Source of the DNA: CAZQYC01 sp043746555
Lineage (GTDB): Bacteria > Pseudomonadota > Gammaproteobacteria > Steroidobacterales > Steroidobacteraceae
Reading direction: 5' to 3'
NCBI GenBank assembly: GCA_043746555.1
Contig: JAYTQU010000077.1
Location: 1 to 7,852 of the forward strand
Length of the DNA: 7,852 nt
In this document: positions 6,664-7,852 of the stretch, in pieces
Layout of the letters: each line of letters begins with the position of its first letter
Position numbering within the stretch: the first letter of the stretch is position 1
Translations under genes and position numbers: made by a program
The notes under the pieces: model-generated
Told to the model about the DNA's origin: nothing
Database searches by the model: none
What the model saw: only the letters and a program-made list of their open reading frames with translations

Positions 6664-6852
6664 ATGTCCCTCGCGATTGAACCACTTCCACACCTGCGAT
6701 TCGAAATCATCGAAGCGTCACGCATCTTACGCATGAGTCGCGCAACGCTATACGAACGGATTCGCGATGGCGAAATCAAAGCGCAGAAAGATGGACGCCG
6801 TCGATACATCACGGCGACTGAGTTACATCGCTACATCACTTCGAAGAACTAG
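6664..6852 (+). CDS. Small AlpA/excisionase-family helix-turn-helix DNA-binding protein
   Basis: This 62-residue protein has one recognisable domain at about residues 14-58. It reads IIEASRILRMSRATLYERIRDGEIKAQKDGRRRYITATELHRYI. The pattern is a MerR-like winged helix-turn-helix of the excisionase/AlpA type. ASRILRMSRATLYERI is the helix-turn-helix, GEIKAQKDGRRRYI the wing, and the final helix contains the usual T-x-x-EL-x-x-YI ending. Proteins of this group direct excision of integrated elements or regulate integrase and replication genes of prophages and genomic islands. It lies 21 bases before the initiator-like gene, in the same direction, and probably forms an operon with it. No integrase is in the window, so whether it acts as excisionase or as a regulator cannot be told. 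Confidence 0.85.
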   Translation: MSLAIEPLPHLRFEIIEASRILRMSRATLYERIRDGEIKAQKDGRRRYITATELHRYITSKN

Positions 6853-6873
6853 ATAACTCGGCTCTAGCCGCGT

Positions 6874-7569
6874 ATGCCGCAGCGATGCCGCGATGTATTC
6901 GCGTGGTGGCGCTTGGTCATGGGGCCAGCAGGACCCGCGCCTATAACGCGCCTGGTGCTTTGTGCACACGTGCTCTTCATGGATCGAGATGGCGGCAACT
7001 GCCGTGTCGGCGTACGCCGTCTCGCAATGGTCACTGGTCTAAACAAGAACACGGTGGCGAAACATCGCGCGGACGCAATTAAAATCGGTTGGCTTGTGAT
7101 CGTAGTCCGCTCTTCAAGGACACGTACTGCTGAAATTCAAGCTTCAGTGCCGGATAACATTTCCGATCACCCGAATTCCACACTGTCCTGCGAGACGGGA
7201 CAGTCGGTGTCCAGCGCGGCCGGACACGCGACATCGATTTCTCGCTCTCAAGTGTACGGCCGGAGTGATTCGACTGTCCCGTTTCAGACATCGCACTGTC
7301 CCGCCGGACGGGACATACCTCTTATATCTCTATTACCTCTTAGGAGCGGAGTTCCAGAACGACTCGTTCGTGCGAATTCGGCGCGCGCAGGATGGAAAGA
7401 GCGCCGAAAACTTCAGGCAGTTCTGCAATCCTGGTTACTCAACGATAAGATGGCGCAAAAATACACGCACGATGCGGATACGCTGGCGCGGCTCACTCCA
7501 TTGGAGTGGCGGTTTCCCGGGTACGAGGAGTTTATTCAGCAGCAACTCAATCGGGCGCCCGATCCATAA
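6874..7569 (+). CDS. Winged-helix protein resembling a phage/element replication initiator, with iteron-like repeats inside its gene
   Basis: This 231-residue protein is not confidently named. Residues about 11-78 read WWRLVMGPAGPAPITRLVLCAHVLFMDRDGGNCRVGVRRLAMVTGLNKNTVAKHRADAIKIGWLVIV. That is a winged helix-turn-helix of the type seen in initiator and DnaD/lambda-O-like proteins: a conserved RLVL helix, a DxDGG loop and a recognition helix GLNKNTVAKHRADAIKIGWL. Residues about 85-165 are a polar, low-complexity linker whose DNA contains repeated TGTCC/GGACA arms. Residues 172-231 form a charged C-terminal segment, probably helical (GWKERRKLQAVLQSWLLNDKMAQKY). No Walker motif or nuclease motif is seen. 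ATG 6874 lacks a good ribosome binding site. ATG 6919 would truncate the conserved W-W-R stretch, so 6874 is preferred. It could also be only a transcription regulator; the intragenic repeats favour an initiator. Confidence 0.75.
   Translation: MPQRCRDVFAWWRLVMGPAGPAPITRLVLCAHVLFMDRDGGNCRVGVRRLAMVTGLNKNTVAKHRADAIKIGWLVIVVRSSRTRTAEIQASVPDNISDHPNSTLSCETGQSVSSAAGHATSISRSQVYGRSDSTVPFQTSHCPAGRDIPLISLLPLRSGVPERLVRANSARAGWKERRKLQAVLQSWLLNDKMAQKYTHDADTLARLTPLEWRFPGYEEFIQQQLNRAPDP
7182..7315. repeat. Iteron-like array: three TGTCC-N9-GGACA dyads plus one half-site
   Basis: Complete dyads lie at 7184-7202, 7208-7226 and 7297-7315; all have exactly nine bases between the TGTCC and GGACA arms. A further half-site ACTGTCCCG lies at 7273-7281, 22 bases before the same 9-mer at 7295-7303. 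The first two dyads are 24 bases apart. The third has its arms extended to TGTCCCG/CGGGACA, and the first has arms extended outward to ACTGTCC/GGACAGT. The TGTCC starts fall at codon positions 2, 2, 3 and 1, so the shared motif is not a by-product of a repeated peptide. Seven arms in about 135 bases is far above chance for a 5-mer. The likely role is a binding site for the protein encoded around it. Confidence 0.75.
7316..7342. repeat. A+T-rich tandem 9-base repeats, candidate DNA unwinding element
   Basis: Three adjoining 9-mers, TACCTCTTA (7316-7324), TATCTCTAT (7325-7333) and TACCTCTTA (7334-7342), begin at the base after the last GGACA arm. The first and third are identical and the middle one differs at three positions. 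The tract is about 30% G+C in much richer surroundings, with pyrimidines dominating one strand. An easily melted repeat tract next to iterons is the usual plan of initiator-dependent origins. The role is inferred. Confidence 0.5.
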
Positions 7570-7677
7570 CAAAAGACTAGTTGAGCAATGCGAAGTCGAT
7601 CTCTGTCTTCAGGCATCAACACCAGCGCGAACACACTCCCAGCCAAGCGACAGGTGGTTTTAGACTCGATCGCGACC

Positions 7678-7703
7678 GTGTCAAATGGGCCCATTGGAGA
7701 CAC
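7678..7703. repeat. Nested palindrome around AATGGGCCCATT
   Basis: A perfect 12-base palindrome AATGGGCCCATT (7684-7695) is flanked by GTGTC (7678-7682) and GACAC (7699-7703), which are also mutually complementary, with offsets of one and three bases. It can form a long interrupted hairpin or serve as a dimer-binding site. No T-tract follows, so a terminator is unlikely. Confidence 0.55.
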
Positions 7704-7786
7704 TCAAATTCCCGGTTAGCTGACGCTCAAAATGGCAGAAGCGGACCGTCGTAAGAGTACTAGCGAAGTCGACGTACGCTCGGTCA

Positions 7787-7804
7787 GTCTGGTATGCACC
7801 AGAC
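7787..7804. repeat. Hairpin GTCTGGT-ATGC-ACCAGAC
   Basis: Perfect 7-base arms with a four-base loop lie in noncoding DNA. A T-rich run (ATCTTTTC) comes only about 13 bases after the stem, so it is at best a weak terminator for the upstream gene, which ended more than 200 bases earlier. Another binding or structural role is possible. Confidence 0.5.
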
Positions 7805-7852
7805 ACATTCCCGCAGCATCTTTTCAGCTTGGTTGATCGGATTTTGCGGCTC

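Larger units (their letters stand above)
7570..7852. other. Right-hand noncoding stretch without a supported gene
   Basis: No start-to-stop frame with recognisable protein features is present on either strand. A minus-strand frame is open from the right edge to a stop at 7681-7683 (about 56 codons), but it has no recognisable motif. The stretch contains two strong palindromes, listed separately. It may be 3' noncoding DNA of the element or the start of an intergenic region. Confidence 0.4.

Noticed and set aside
7182..7315. CRISPR array reading of the repeated TGTCC/GGACA units
   Set aside because: The repeats are only short arms with uneven spacing, lie within a coding frame and lack uniform spacers.
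6418..7602. 9-base direct repeat AGTCGATCT at 6418-6426 and 7594-7602 flanking the two accessory genes, possible attachment-site repeats
   Set aside because: A 9-base match between two stretches of a few hundred bases is expected by chance with fair probability, and the surrounding bases do not match.
7265..7663. 132-codon plus-strand frame overlapping the 3' part of the initiator-like gene
   Set aside because: It overlaps the better-supported frame, is Arg/Ser-rich without domain features, and has no ribosome binding site at its start.
7681..7851. Minus-strand frame open from the right edge for about 56 codons, possibly the end of a gene entering from the right
   Set aside because: It has no recognisable domain or motif and a length easily reached by chance at this composition; the start is outside the window.

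Overview
The window holds the 3' part of a type II secretion system (T2SS) cluster, gspG-H-I-J-K-L-M-N, on the + strand. A divergently oriented rhombosortase gene runs off the left edge. To the right lies a short accessory region that looks like the edge of a mobile or integrated element. The T2SS gene set, four class III prepilin-like pseudopilins, a GspN and a rhombosortase all point to a Gram-negative proteobacterium, most likely a gammaproteobacterium of moderately high GC. I cannot name a genus from the sequence.

Layout. 1-352 (-) is the N-terminal part of a rhomboid-family rhombosortase, cut off just after its GxSG active-site serine. 353-437 is a short divergent intergenic region with an extended -10 promoter candidate for the gsp operon. 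438-6263 (+) is one compact operon. H/I overlap by 14 bases, I/J by 4, J/K by 17 and L/M by 4. Only K/L has a real gap, of 30 bases. GspG is the major pseudopilin and H, I, J and K are minor pseudopilins of the tip complex. GspL and GspM form the inner-membrane platform that links the ATPase GspE to pseudopilus assembly. GspN is an accessory inner-membrane protein. The genes gspC, D, E and F are not here, so the system is split in this genome. Rhombosortases process GlyGly-CTERM proteins, which in characterised cases are T2SS cargo, so this arrangement joins export and C-terminal processing at one locus.

6264-6663 has no gene but is unusually rich in dyad symmetries. It marks a change of character from the housekeeping operon to accessory DNA. 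6664-6852 (+) encodes a 62-residue AlpA/excisionase-type helix-turn-helix protein with a strong ribosome binding site. 6874-7569 (+) encodes a 231-residue protein with an N-terminal winged-helix-like domain resembling replication initiators of phages and integrated elements.

The most interesting feature lies inside this last gene. Three copies of the inverted repeat TGTCC-N9-GGACA, plus an extra half-site, lie between 7182 and 7315. They occur in all three codon phases and are followed at once by a 27-base A+T-rich tract of three 9-base repeats. This is the plan of the phage lambda origin, which lies within the O initiator gene, and suggests an intragenic replication origin. 7570-7852 has no convincing gene but holds two strong palindromes.
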